Source: DATEPR01 sp036503065 (GTDB lineage Bacteria > Actinomycetota > Actinomycetes > Mycobacteriales > Pseudonocardiaceae). Taken from it: a DNA stretch of 14,424 bases. Under the pieces are notes generated by a model. The model was given only the letters and a program-made list of their open reading frames with translations, was not told where the DNA came from and made no database searches. A program made the position numbers and the translations under genes. The DNA lies in contig DASXXM010000443.1 of the NCBI GenBank assembly GCA_036503065.1, positions 1 to 14,424 on the forward strand, given 5' to 3'. Shown here piece by piece: positions 6,231 to 12,650 of this stretch. Every line of letters begins with the position of its first letter. The first letter of the stretch is position 1.

Positions 6231-7457
6231 CTACCGGCGCAGCGGGCGGTGCGACATCAACGGACCAGCCAGCAGGCCCACCGCGGCCACGCCCAGCGCG
6301 AGCGCGAGATCGACCGGCGGCATGGTCATCCCGAGCAGGACCGAGAAGCCGAGCCCGAAGCACGCGGTGCGGGCCGGCCAGAACCGCTCGTCCCGGGTCA
6401 GCAGCCGTGCCGACGCGTTGGTGAACGCGTAGTAGAACAACGCGCAGGTGGCAGCCAGCCCGATCGACTGCGTCGGACCGACGAACAGCACGCACAGCAC
6501 CGCGCCCGCCCCGATCAGGCAGCGGACCAGCGAACCCGGCCCGGCCGCCGGCAGGTCGCCGCTGGTGGTCATGGTGTCCGCGACGCGCCTGCCACCGCCG
6601 ACCACGAACAGCAGCGCGGTCCCGGTCGCCACCATCGCGGCCACGGTGACCAGTGGGCCCAGCGCGCCCGCGTCCGCCGCGTCCAGCGCGTCCCGCAGCG
6701 GCGCCGCCGACACCGCGAGCCGCGTCGGCCCCAGTTGCCGCAGCACCGCGGCGCCGACCGCGAGATACGTGCCCAACGCGACCGCCAACAGCACCGGAAT
6801 CACCACCAGCAGTCGCCGCCGGGACGTCACGGTCTGGTCGGCGCCGGGCGCGGTGACCCGCTCGAAGCCGAGGAACGCGAAGAACAGCACCCCCGCCGCC
6901 GGCAGCAGCTCGCCGGGGTCGTCCAGGCCCGGCGTGCCGGCCGGCAGCGGCACCCCGGTCGGCGGCGGTGGCGCAATGGCGAAGCACGCGGCCACCACCA
7001 GGGCCAGCACGACCAGCACGAACACGGTCAGCGCCCTGGTCAGCGCGCGCGGTGGCCGGACCCCGACGGCGTCCGCGACCACGGCGAGCACGAGCACGCC
7101 CAGCGCCGCCAGGATCGGCCGGTCGGGCGCCACGTAGGCACCGAAACAGGCGGCCAGCGCGGCGGCGGCAGCGGCCCGGCCGGCCAGGTAGAGCCCACCG
7201 GCCACACGGCCGGGCCAGCGGCCGAGCTGCTCCCGGGTGTACCGGTAGCCGCCGCCGGAACCGGGAAAGACACCGGACTGGTCACAGGTCGAACAACAAC
7301 AGCACGCGGCGGCCACCGCGGCGACCACCATGGCGACGAGCAACCACCGGCCGGCAAGTGCCGACGCGGGGGCGAGACCGGCGAACAGGCCGGCCCCGAT
7401 CATGGCGCCGAGACCGGCGACGACCGCGTCCACCGCGCCCAGTTGTTCGCGCAGCAT
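6231..7457 (-). CDS. APC-superfamily amino-acid permease
   Basis: A polytopic membrane transporter, 408 residues from the ATG chosen here, with about eleven to twelve hydrophobic segments. The N-terminal LGAMIGAGLFAGLAP (residues 16-30) is the unwound helix-1 motif of amino acid-polyamine-organocation transporters. FPGSGGGYRYTREQLG is the usual loop before helix 3, and FFAFLGFERVT the helix-6 region. Substrate cannot be inferred beyond amino acid or amine. Start choice: the frame is open to TTG 7508, with GTG 7466 and ATG 7457 further in; none has a good ribosome site, and homologues typically begin about at MLREQLG, so I took 7457. Odd feature: CCCCSTC (residues 52-58) in the helix-2 region. 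It is first in the operon with gcvT and divergent from pepA. Confidence 0.85.
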   Translation of the reverse strand: MLREQLGAVDAVVAGLGAMIGAGLFAGLAPASALAGRWLLVAMVVAAVAAACCCCSTCDQSGVFPGSGGGYRYTREQLGRWPGRVAGGLYLAGRAAAAAALAACFGAYVAPDRPILAALGVLVLAVVADAVGVRPPRALTRALTVFVLVVLALVVAACFAIAPPPPTGVPLPAGTPGLDDPGELLPAAGVLFFAFLGFERVTAPGADQTVTSRRRLLVVIPVLLAVALGTYLAVGAAVLRQLGPTRLAVSAAPLRDALDAADAGALGPLVTVAAMVATGTALLFVVGGGRRVADTMTTSGDLPAAGPGSLVRCLIGAGAVLCVLFVGPTQSIGLAATCALFYYAFTNASARLLTRDERFWPARTACFGLGFSVLLGMTMPPVDLALALGVAAVGLLAGPLMSHRPLRR

Positions 7458-7583
7458 CCGGGTCACGGGGGTACACGTTGCCAGACCATTCGGCCCAGCC
7501 GATAGCAACCTACCGGGGGAAACTCGTTAGCATGGTTCACAATTCATGCGCCAGGGGAAAGTAACGAAGCAGCCGTAGGAGAC

Positions 7584-7610
7584 ATGCGGCCCGACGAGGA
7601 GAATTTGTGA
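7584..7610 (+). CDS. Possible 8-codon leader ORF (MRPDEENL) overlapping the pepA start
   Basis: ATG 7584 opens an 8-codon frame encoding MRPDEENL whose TGA (7608-7610) overlaps the pepA GTG (7607-7609) as GTGA. An AGGAG (7577-7581) sits upstream but only 2 nt from the ATG, which is too close for efficient initiation. A second AGGAG (7597-7601), inside the leader, serves pepA. It could couple or modulate pepA translation, or be chance. Confidence 0.25.
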   Translation: MRPDEENL

Positions 7611-9115
7611 GTACGCCCAAACTCAGCCTGACCGGCAACAAGCCCGCCGAGGTGACCGCGCTGGCGGTCGACACCCTGGTGGTCGGCACGATACAGGGAC
7701 CGGACGGGCCGTGCCTGGCGCCGGGCGCCGACGCGGTGGACGAGGCGCTGGCGGGCCGCCTGCTCGAGCTGCTGGTCACCCTCGGCGCGACCGGCAAGGC
7801 GGACGAGGTGGTCAAGGTGCCGACGTTGGGCAAGCTGACCGCGACCGTCGTGCTCGCGGCTGGGCTCGGCAAGCCCGGCGCGGGCGGCGCGATCAGCGCG
7901 GAGCAGGTGCGCCGGGCGTCCGGCGCGGCGGCGCGGGCCATGGCCGGGGTCAAGCGGGCCGGCACCGTGCTGTCCACGATTGATCTCGGCGCCGCCGTCG
8001 AGGGTGCCGTGCTGGGCGCCTACCGGTTCGACCGGTACAAGTCCTCGACCAACGGTGACCAGCCGGTCGGCCGGGTGGACCTGGTCAGCCCGGCGGAGGG
8101 CACCCCGAAGGACCACAAGGCCACGCTGAAGGCGGCCACCGCGATCGCCGAGTCGGTCACGTTCGCCCGCGACCTGATCAACACCCCGCCCAACGACCTG
8201 TTCCCGGCCAGCTTCGCGCAGCGGGCAGCCGAACTGGCCGGCGCGAACGGCGTCGAGGTCGAGATCCTGGACGAGAAGGCGCTGCGCAAGGAGGGTTACG
8301 GCGGCATCCTCGGTGTCGGCAGCGGTTCGACCCGCCCGCCGCGGCTGGTCCGGCTGCGCTACCGCGGCACCAAGCCGAAGGCGAAGGTGGCGCTGGTCGG
8401 CAAGGGCATCACGTTCGACACCGGCGGCATCTCGCTGAAGCCGCCCGCCAACATGGACCACATGACCTCGGACATGTCCGGGGCGGCCGCCGTGGTGGCG
8501 ACCGTGGCGCTGGCGGCGAAGCTGAAGTTCCCGCTCGAGGTCACCGCGACCGTGCCGATGGCCGAGAACATGCCCTCCGGTACCGCCTACCGGCCCGGTG
8601 ACGTGCTGACCATGTACGGCGGCAAGACGGTCGAGGTGCTCAACACCGACGCGGAGGGCCGCCTGATCCTGGCCGACGCCATCGTCCGCGCCTGCCAGGA
8701 CGACCCGGACTACCTGATCGAGACCTCCACGCTGACCGGCGCCCAGCTGGTCGCGCTGGGCAGCCGCACGGCGGGCGTGATGGGCTCGGAGGAGTTCCGC
8801 GATCGGGTGGCCGGCATCGCGCGGGCCAGCGGCGAGGGCGGCTGGGCCATGCCGCTGCCCGACGAGCTGCGCGGCGAGCTGGACTCCAAGCTGGCGGATC
8901 TGGCCAACGTGGCGCCGCAGCGGTGGGCCGGCATGCTGGTGGCGGGCGTGTTCCTGCGTGAGTTCGTGGCCGACGGCGTGCAGTGGGCCCACGTGGACGT
9001 GGCGGGCCCCGCCTTCAACACCGGCGGCCCGTGGGGCTACACCGCCAAGGGCGGCACCGGGGTACCGGTCCGCACGCTGGCCGCCGTCCTCGCGGACATC
9101 GCCGCCAACGGCTGA
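7607..9115 (+). CDS. pepA: Leucyl aminopeptidase (peptidase family M17)
   Basis: Cytosolic two-metal aminopeptidase releasing N-terminal residues from peptides; the M. tuberculosis counterpart is called pepB. It has 502 residues, usual length, with an N-terminal macrodomain-like region (about 1-165) and a C-terminal catalytic domain. By alignment with the E. coli enzyme the metal ligands are Lys266, Asp271, Asp289, Asp348 and Glu350, with catalytic Lys278 and Arg352. The signature NTDAEGRL is at 346-353. No signal peptide. The GTG start at 7607 has AGGAG (7597-7601) at 5-nt spacing. It is divergent from the permease operon, and a perfect hairpin begins 5 bp after its stop, so it is probably a single-gene unit. 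Confidence 0.97.
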   Translation: MSTPKLSLTGNKPAEVTALAVDTLVVGTIQGPDGPCLAPGADAVDEALAGRLLELLVTLGATGKADEVVKVPTLGKLTATVVLAAGLGKPGAGGAISAEQVRRASGAAARAMAGVKRAGTVLSTIDLGAAVEGAVLGAYRFDRYKSSTNGDQPVGRVDLVSPAEGTPKDHKATLKAATAIAESVTFARDLINTPPNDLFPASFAQRAAELAGANGVEVEILDEKALRKEGYGGILGVGSGSTRPPRLVRLRYRGTKPKAKVALVGKGITFDTGGISLKPPANMDHMTSDMSGAAAVVATVALAAKLKFPLEVTATVPMAENMPSGTAYRPGDVLTMYGGKTVEVLNTDAEGRLILADAIVRACQDDPDYLIETSTLTGAQLVALGSRTAGVMGSEEFRDRVAGIARASGEGGWAMPLPDELRGELDSKLADLANVAPQRWAGMLVAGVFLREFVADGVQWAHVDVAGPAFNTGGPWGYTAKGGTGVPVRTLAAVLADIAANG

Positions 9116-9120
9116 GCCGA

Positions 9121-9158
9121 CCGGCGGCGCGGACAGCGTGCCCTGTCCGCGCCGCCGG
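9121..9158 (+). terminator. Perfect 16-bp hairpin downstream of pepA
   Basis: CCGGCGGCGCGGACAG (9121-9136) pairs exactly with 9143-9158 around a 6-nt loop, 5 bp after the pepA stop. There is no U-tract, the stem-only form common in high-GC actinobacteria. It separates pepA from the glucanase control region. Confidence 0.85.
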
Positions 9159-9198
9159 CGTAACTCCGGTTATCGACTTCAGCCAGACGAGTGAGTGC

Positions 9199-9212
9199 TG
9201 GAAGCGCTCTCA
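9199..9212. promoter_or_regulatory. Upstream LacI-family-like operator
   Basis: TGGAAGCGCTCTCA is an imperfect palindrome with the central CG step and outer TG/CA of LacI/GalR-family operators. It also fits the general cre pattern TGnnAnCGnTnnCA and is close to TGGGAGCGCTCCCA, the CelR/CebR site. Its centre is 172 bp upstream of the second, perfect site, so a looped repression complex or a second promoter is conceivable. Confidence 0.6.
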
Positions 9213-9341
9213 TGCAAACGTGCGCGGTGCACCGCCGGACTTGTCGGCGCTGTCCACTCTGTTGACGGTGAACGTTGCCTGTCCGCCAACGCCATCGCAG
9301 GCCACGCCCGCTACGGCTGACGCGTTCCGACTTGGCGAACA

Positions 9342-9371
9342 TTGACAGACGTCACCAGGTCGCGTGATTCT
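9342..9371 (+). promoter_or_regulatory. Candidate sigma-70-type promoter for the glucanase
   Basis: A consensus -35 TTGACA (9342-9347) is followed after 18 bp by GATTCT (9366-9371), a weak -10 retaining the key A2 and T6. Transcription would start near 9378, inside the perfect operator at 9371-9384, giving an untranslated leader of about 40 nt. A repressor bound there would block polymerase directly. Confidence 0.55.
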
Positions 9372-9384
9372 GAGAGCGCTCTCA
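9371..9384. promoter_or_regulatory. Perfect 14-bp LacI-family-like operator at the glucanase promoter
   Basis: TGAGAGCGCTCTCA is a perfect palindrome, differing from the CelR/CebR operator TGGGAGCGCTCCCA by one symmetric substitution. It overlaps the last base of the proposed -10 and the likely start point. LacI-family regulators of this site type control extracellular beta-glucan utilisation in actinobacteria (CelR for cellulases in Thermobifida, BglR for a laminarinase). The regulator gene itself is not in this window. Confidence 0.75.
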
Positions 9385-9419
9385 AGCGGCTCAACGGGGA
9401 ACCACCTGAGGAGGTGCAC

Positions 9420-10616
9420 GTGCTTGTCAAACCGACGGCGCTGGCGTTGATCGCCGCGCTGGCTATCACCGAAGCGGGATTCGCGGCCACCGTCACCACG
9501 CCCACCGCGGCAGCGGCCGTCCCCGCCACCATCCCGCTCCAGGTCTCGAACAACTCCGGTCGCGGCGACGCGCTGTTCGTCTACGACCTCGGCACGCTGC
9601 TGTCGACCGGCCAGCAGGGCTGGGCCGACGCGAACGGCACCTTCCACGCGTGGCCGGCGGGCGGCAACCCGCCCACCCCGGCGCCCGACGCGTCCATCGC
9701 GGGACCGGCCAACGGCCACTCGATCACGATCCGGATGCCGCAGTTCTCCGGCCGGATCTACTTCTCCTACGGTCAGAAGATCGTCTTCAAGCTGACCACC
9801 GGCGGCCTGGTACAGCCCGCGGTGCAGAACCCGTCCGACCCGAACGAGACCATCCTGTTCGACTGGTCGGAGTACACGCTCAACTCGTCCGGCCTGTTCA
9901 TCAACAGCACGGACGTGGACTTCTTCGCGATTCCGTACGCGGTCGGCGTCAGGAACACCGCGGGTGTCACCCAGACCACGGGTCACCTGAAGGCTGGCGG
10001 CTACACCGGGTTCGTCAACTCGCTGCAGGCACAGCCGGGCGGCTGGGCCAACCTGATCCAGCGGGCACCCAACGGCAGCGTGCTGCGGGCGCTGTCCCCC
10101 GGCCACGGCATCGAGACCGGCGCGCTGTCCGCGACGATCATGAACGACTACGTCAACCGCGTGTGGGCGAAGTACGCGTCGTCGACGCTGACCGTGACAC
10201 CGTTCGCGAACCAGCCGGCCAACAAGTTCTTCGGGCGGGTCTCGGGCAACGTCATGAACTTCACCAACAGCTCCGGGGCCGTCGTCACGTCGTTCCAGAA
10301 GCCGGACTCCAACAGCATCTTCGGCTGCTTCAACCTGCTGGACGCCCCCAACGACCTGGTCCGCGGCCCGATCTCGCGCACGCTGTGCGCGGCGTACAAC
10401 AGGGGGACGCTGCTGACCAGCGCCAACCAGCCGGACAACAACGCGGCCGACTTCTACCAGGATGCCGTGACCAACCAGTACTCGCGCAAGATCCACGAGC
10501 AGATGGCGGACGGCAAGGCGTACGGCTTCGCCTTCGACGACGTGGGCAACTTCGAGTCGCTGGTACAGGACCCCAACCCGATCGAAGCGTTCGTCACGCT
10601 GGATCCGTTCAGCTGA
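9420..10616 (+). CDS. Secreted GH64 beta-1,3-glucanase
   Basis: A predicted extracellular endo-beta-1,3-glucanase of glycoside hydrolase family 64 (laminaripentaose-producing type, thaumatin-like fold), acting on laminarin, curdlan or fungal cell-wall glucan. It has 398 residues: signal peptide about 1-33 (Lys4, hydrophobic core, likely cut after the Ala run at 30-33), then the mature enzyme starting VPATIPLQVSNNSG. The catalytic pair is Glu151 in DWSEYT and Asp167 in TDVDFF, 16 residues apart like Glu154/Asp170 of the Streptomyces matensis enzyme. Cys303 and Cys323 may form a disulfide. No carbohydrate-binding module follows. The GTG start at 9420 has GGAGG (9410-9414) at 5 nt. The open frame extends to 9342, but that part contains the promoter and operator. 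Probably monocistronic and repressed without inducer. Confidence 0.92.
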   Translation: MLVKPTALALIAALAITEAGFAATVTTPTAAAAVPATIPLQVSNNSGRGDALFVYDLGTLLSTGQQGWADANGTFHAWPAGGNPPTPAPDASIAGPANGHSITIRMPQFSGRIYFSYGQKIVFKLTTGGLVQPAVQNPSDPNETILFDWSEYTLNSSGLFINSTDVDFFAIPYAVGVRNTAGVTQTTGHLKAGGYTGFVNSLQAQPGGWANLIQRAPNGSVLRALSPGHGIETGALSATIMNDYVNRVWAKYASSTLTVTPFANQPANKFFGRVSGNVMNFTNSSGAVVTSFQKPDSNSIFGCFNLLDAPNDLVRGPISRTLCAAYNRGTLLTSANQPDNNAADFYQDAVTNQYSRKIHEQMADGKAYGFAFDDVGNFESLVQDPNPIEAFVTLDPFS

Positions 10617-10638
10617 ACCGGAAACCCCTGTCCATGAC

Positions 10639-10653
10639 CTGACCGGGGGTCAG
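10639..10653. terminator. Small perfect hairpin after the glucanase
   Basis: CTGACC (10639-10644) and GGTCAG (10648-10653) form a 6-bp stem with a GGG loop, immediately before a larger hairpin. It probably contributes to termination but is too short to be sure alone. Confidence 0.4.
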
Positions 10654-10654
10654 T

Positions 10655-10698
10655 GGATCCCCTCTCGGCAGCCACGTCACGCCTGCCGGGAGGGGTCC
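10655..10698. terminator. Bidirectional hairpin terminator between convergent genes
   Basis: The arm at 10655-10671 pairs with 10683-10698 over 16 pairs, with one bulged T (10658) and one G-T wobble, around an 11-nt loop. It lies between the glucanase stop (10616) and the end of the convergent gene (10700), so it can serve both. No T-run follows, consistent with other terminators here. Confidence 0.75.
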
Positions 10699-10699
10699 A

Positions 10700-11032
10700 T
10701 CAGCCGTTCTCGTCGCGCTTCTGGCGTCGGCTCAGTTCCGCGGTGTACGCGCGCATCCGCGCCGGGTAGCCGACCAGCGCCACGTCGTAGACCGGGATGC
10801 TCAGCCGCTTGCCCAGCTCCCGGGCGTCGCGCTCGCTGATCCGACGTCGAGTCCACTCTCCGTCATGTGCGACCAACACCACCGTGGTCTCGGTCACCAT
10901 CGTCTTCGGCTCGACGAACCCCTCGACACCCCGGCGCCCCTGCGCCCACGACCGGAGGTACGCGTTGTCCTTCGGGTTCGGCTGGCGAACGCCCCTGGTC
11001 CGGCGCCTGCGCACGACGTTGAACAAGCCCAT
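10700..11032 (-). CDS. Small conserved actinobacterial protein, unknown function
   Basis: A 110-residue basic, soluble protein. The Arg-rich N-terminus (MGLFNVVRRRR) is followed by a compact region with VEPKTMVTETTVVLVAHDGEWTRR (about 41-64), RELGKRLSIPVYDVALVGYP (about 70-89) and a charged tail. I recall close relatives across actinobacteria, sometimes labelled oxidoreductase, but no Rossmann or metal motif is visible and I do not support that label. The ATG at 11032 has a strong GGAGGAGG site (about 11039-11046 on the minus strand). It is divergent from lpd with a 209-bp shared upstream region, and its 3' end meets the glucanase terminator. Function unknown. Confidence 0.8.
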   Translation of the reverse strand: MGLFNVVRRRRTRGVRQPNPKDNAYLRSWAQGRRGVEGFVEPKTMVTETTVVLVAHDGEWTRRRISERDARELGKRLSIPVYDVALVGYPARMRAYTAELSRRQKRDENG

Positions 11033-11241
11033 CGCCCACCTCCTCCGCGAGCTGCCGTCAGGTCCAGACTGCCCGTCCCACCTGAGTACACGCTGAGTGC
11101 GCGGCCCGGCGTGTCCCCGCGGCCGGCCCGCGTCGCAAGAATGCCCGGCGTAGTGACAAGATGGCGAGTGTCGCCGCGCGCCCGACCGGCGCGAACGGCA
11201 ACACCACCGATCAGCTCTTGTTGCCTGTTGAGGGAGTTTCC

Positions 11242-12609
11242 GTGACCGACGCCGACCTGGTGATCCTCGGTGGCGGGTCGGGCGGCTACGCCTGCGCGTT
11301 CCGCGCGGCCGAGCTCGGCCTGTCCGTCATCCTCGTCGAGAAGGACAAGCTCGGCGGCACGTGCCTGCACCGGGGCTGCATCCCCACCAAGGCACTGCTG
11401 CATGCGGCGGAGGTCGCCGACTACGCCCGCGAAGGCGACACGTTCGGCATCAAGTCCTCCCTCGAAGGCATCGATATCGCAGGTGTGAACTCCTACAAGG
11501 ACGGCGTCGTCGCGAAGATGTACAAGGGCCTGCAGGGCCTCGCGAAGGCGAACAAGGTCGACGTGGTCGAGGGCACCGGCACATTCGTGGCACCGAATGC
11601 GGTCGAGGTCAACGGCCGCACGATCACCGGCACGAACGTGGTGCTGGCGACCGGTTCCTACTCCAAGTCGCTGCCCGGTCTCGAACTGGGCGGCCGGATC
11701 GTGGCCAGTGAGCAGGCACTGAACCTGGACTACGTGCCGGAGCGGGTCATCGTGCTGGGCGGCGGCGTGATCGGCGTCGAGTTCGCCAGCGTGTGGCGCT
11801 CCTTCGGTGCCGAGGTGACCATCATCGAGGCGCTGCCCCGGTTGGTGCCGCTGGAGGACGAGTCGTCGTCCAAGTTGCTGGAGCGGGCCTTCCGCAAGCG
11901 CAACATCGCCTTCAAGACCGGCGTCCGGTTCACCGGCGCCACCCAGTCCGACTCGGGCGTCACGGTGAACCTGGAGACCGGCGAACAGCTCGAAGCCGAC
12001 CTGCTGCTGGTGGCCGTCGGCCGCGGCCCGAACACCGCGGGCCACGGCTACGAGGAGGCAGGCGTGCGGATGGAACGCGGCTTCGTGCTCACCGACGACC
12101 GCCTGCGCACCAACCTGCCCAACGTGTATGCCGTCGGCGACATCGTGCCAGGCCTGCAGTTGGCGCACCGCGGTTTCGCGCAGGGCATCTTCATCGCCGA
12201 GGAGATCGGCGGCCTGAAGCCCAGGGTGATCGAGGAGAGCGGTATTCCGCGCGTCACGTACTGCAACCCCGAGGTCGCGTCGGTCGGCCTGACCGAGACG
12301 CAGGCCAAGGAACGGTACGGCGCGGAAGTACAGACCTACACCTACAGCCTGGCCGGCAACGGCAAGTCCGTGATCCTGGGCACCCAGGGCGCGGTCAAGC
12401 TGGTCAAGGCGCCGGACGGACCGGTGGTCGGTGTGCACATGGTCGGGGAACGAGTGGGTGAACTGGTCGGTGAGGCTCAGCTGATCGTCAACTGGGAGGG
12501 TTTCCCCGAGGACGTCGCGCCGCTGATCCACGCCCACCCGACCCAGACCGAGGCCCTTGGCGAGGCGCATCTCGCACTGGCCGGCAAGCCGCTGCACGTG
12601 CACGGCTGA
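11242..12609 (+). CDS. lpd: Dihydrolipoamide dehydrogenase (E3)
   Basis: Flavoprotein that reoxidises dihydrolipoyl groups of 2-oxoacid dehydrogenase complexes (and the glycine cleavage H protein), reducing NAD+. It has 455 residues. The FAD-binding LGGGSGGY is at 9-16. The redox-active disulfide Cys41/Cys46 is in GGTCLHRGCIPTK. The NAD-binding block VIVLGGGVIGVEFAS is followed by the second FAD motif NVYAVGDI. The C-terminal HAHPTQTE holds the catalytic pair His432/Glu437. The start is GTG 11242 with AGGGAG (11231-11236) 5 nt upstream; the open frame reaches ATG 11161, but the added 27 residues do not look like an E3 N-terminus. The 11033-11241 region shared with the divergent gene must hold its promoter, though I see no convincing hexamers. 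sucB follows after 41 bp. Confidence 0.97.
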   Translation: MTDADLVILGGGSGGYACAFRAAELGLSVILVEKDKLGGTCLHRGCIPTKALLHAAEVADYAREGDTFGIKSSLEGIDIAGVNSYKDGVVAKMYKGLQGLAKANKVDVVEGTGTFVAPNAVEVNGRTITGTNVVLATGSYSKSLPGLELGGRIVASEQALNLDYVPERVIVLGGGVIGVEFASVWRSFGAEVTIIEALPRLVPLEDESSSKLLERAFRKRNIAFKTGVRFTGATQSDSGVTVNLETGEQLEADLLLVAVGRGPNTAGHGYEEAGVRMERGFVLTDDRLRTNLPNVYAVGDIVPGLQLAHRGFAQGIFIAEEIGGLKPRVIEESGIPRVTYCNPEVASVGLTETQAKERYGAEVQTYTYSLAGNGKSVILGTQGAVKLVKAPDGPVVGVHMVGERVGELVGEAQLIVNWEGFPEDVAPLIHAHPTQTEALGEAHLALAGKPLHVHG

Positions 12610-12650
12610 GGAAACACAAACAGGCTGCGAGCACGAGGAGTCAGCGACAC

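Noticed and set aside
6221..6235. Glycine riboswitch upstream of gcvT
   Set aside because: Only 10 bp separate gcvT from the permease gene, so there is no room and no such fold.
7240..7320. Frameshift in the permease near the cysteine run
   Set aside because: The flanking APC motifs on both sides are in the same frame and align with relatives without a gap.
9262..9290. TTGACG as a second glucanase promoter
   Set aside because: The -10 position reads GCCAAC, a poor match. The promoter at 9342-9371 is better placed and overlaps the operator.
11161..11241. 27-residue N-terminal extension of lpd from ATG 11161
   Set aside because: No ribosome site precedes it and the residues are not E3-like, while GTG 11242 has AGGGAG at ideal spacing.
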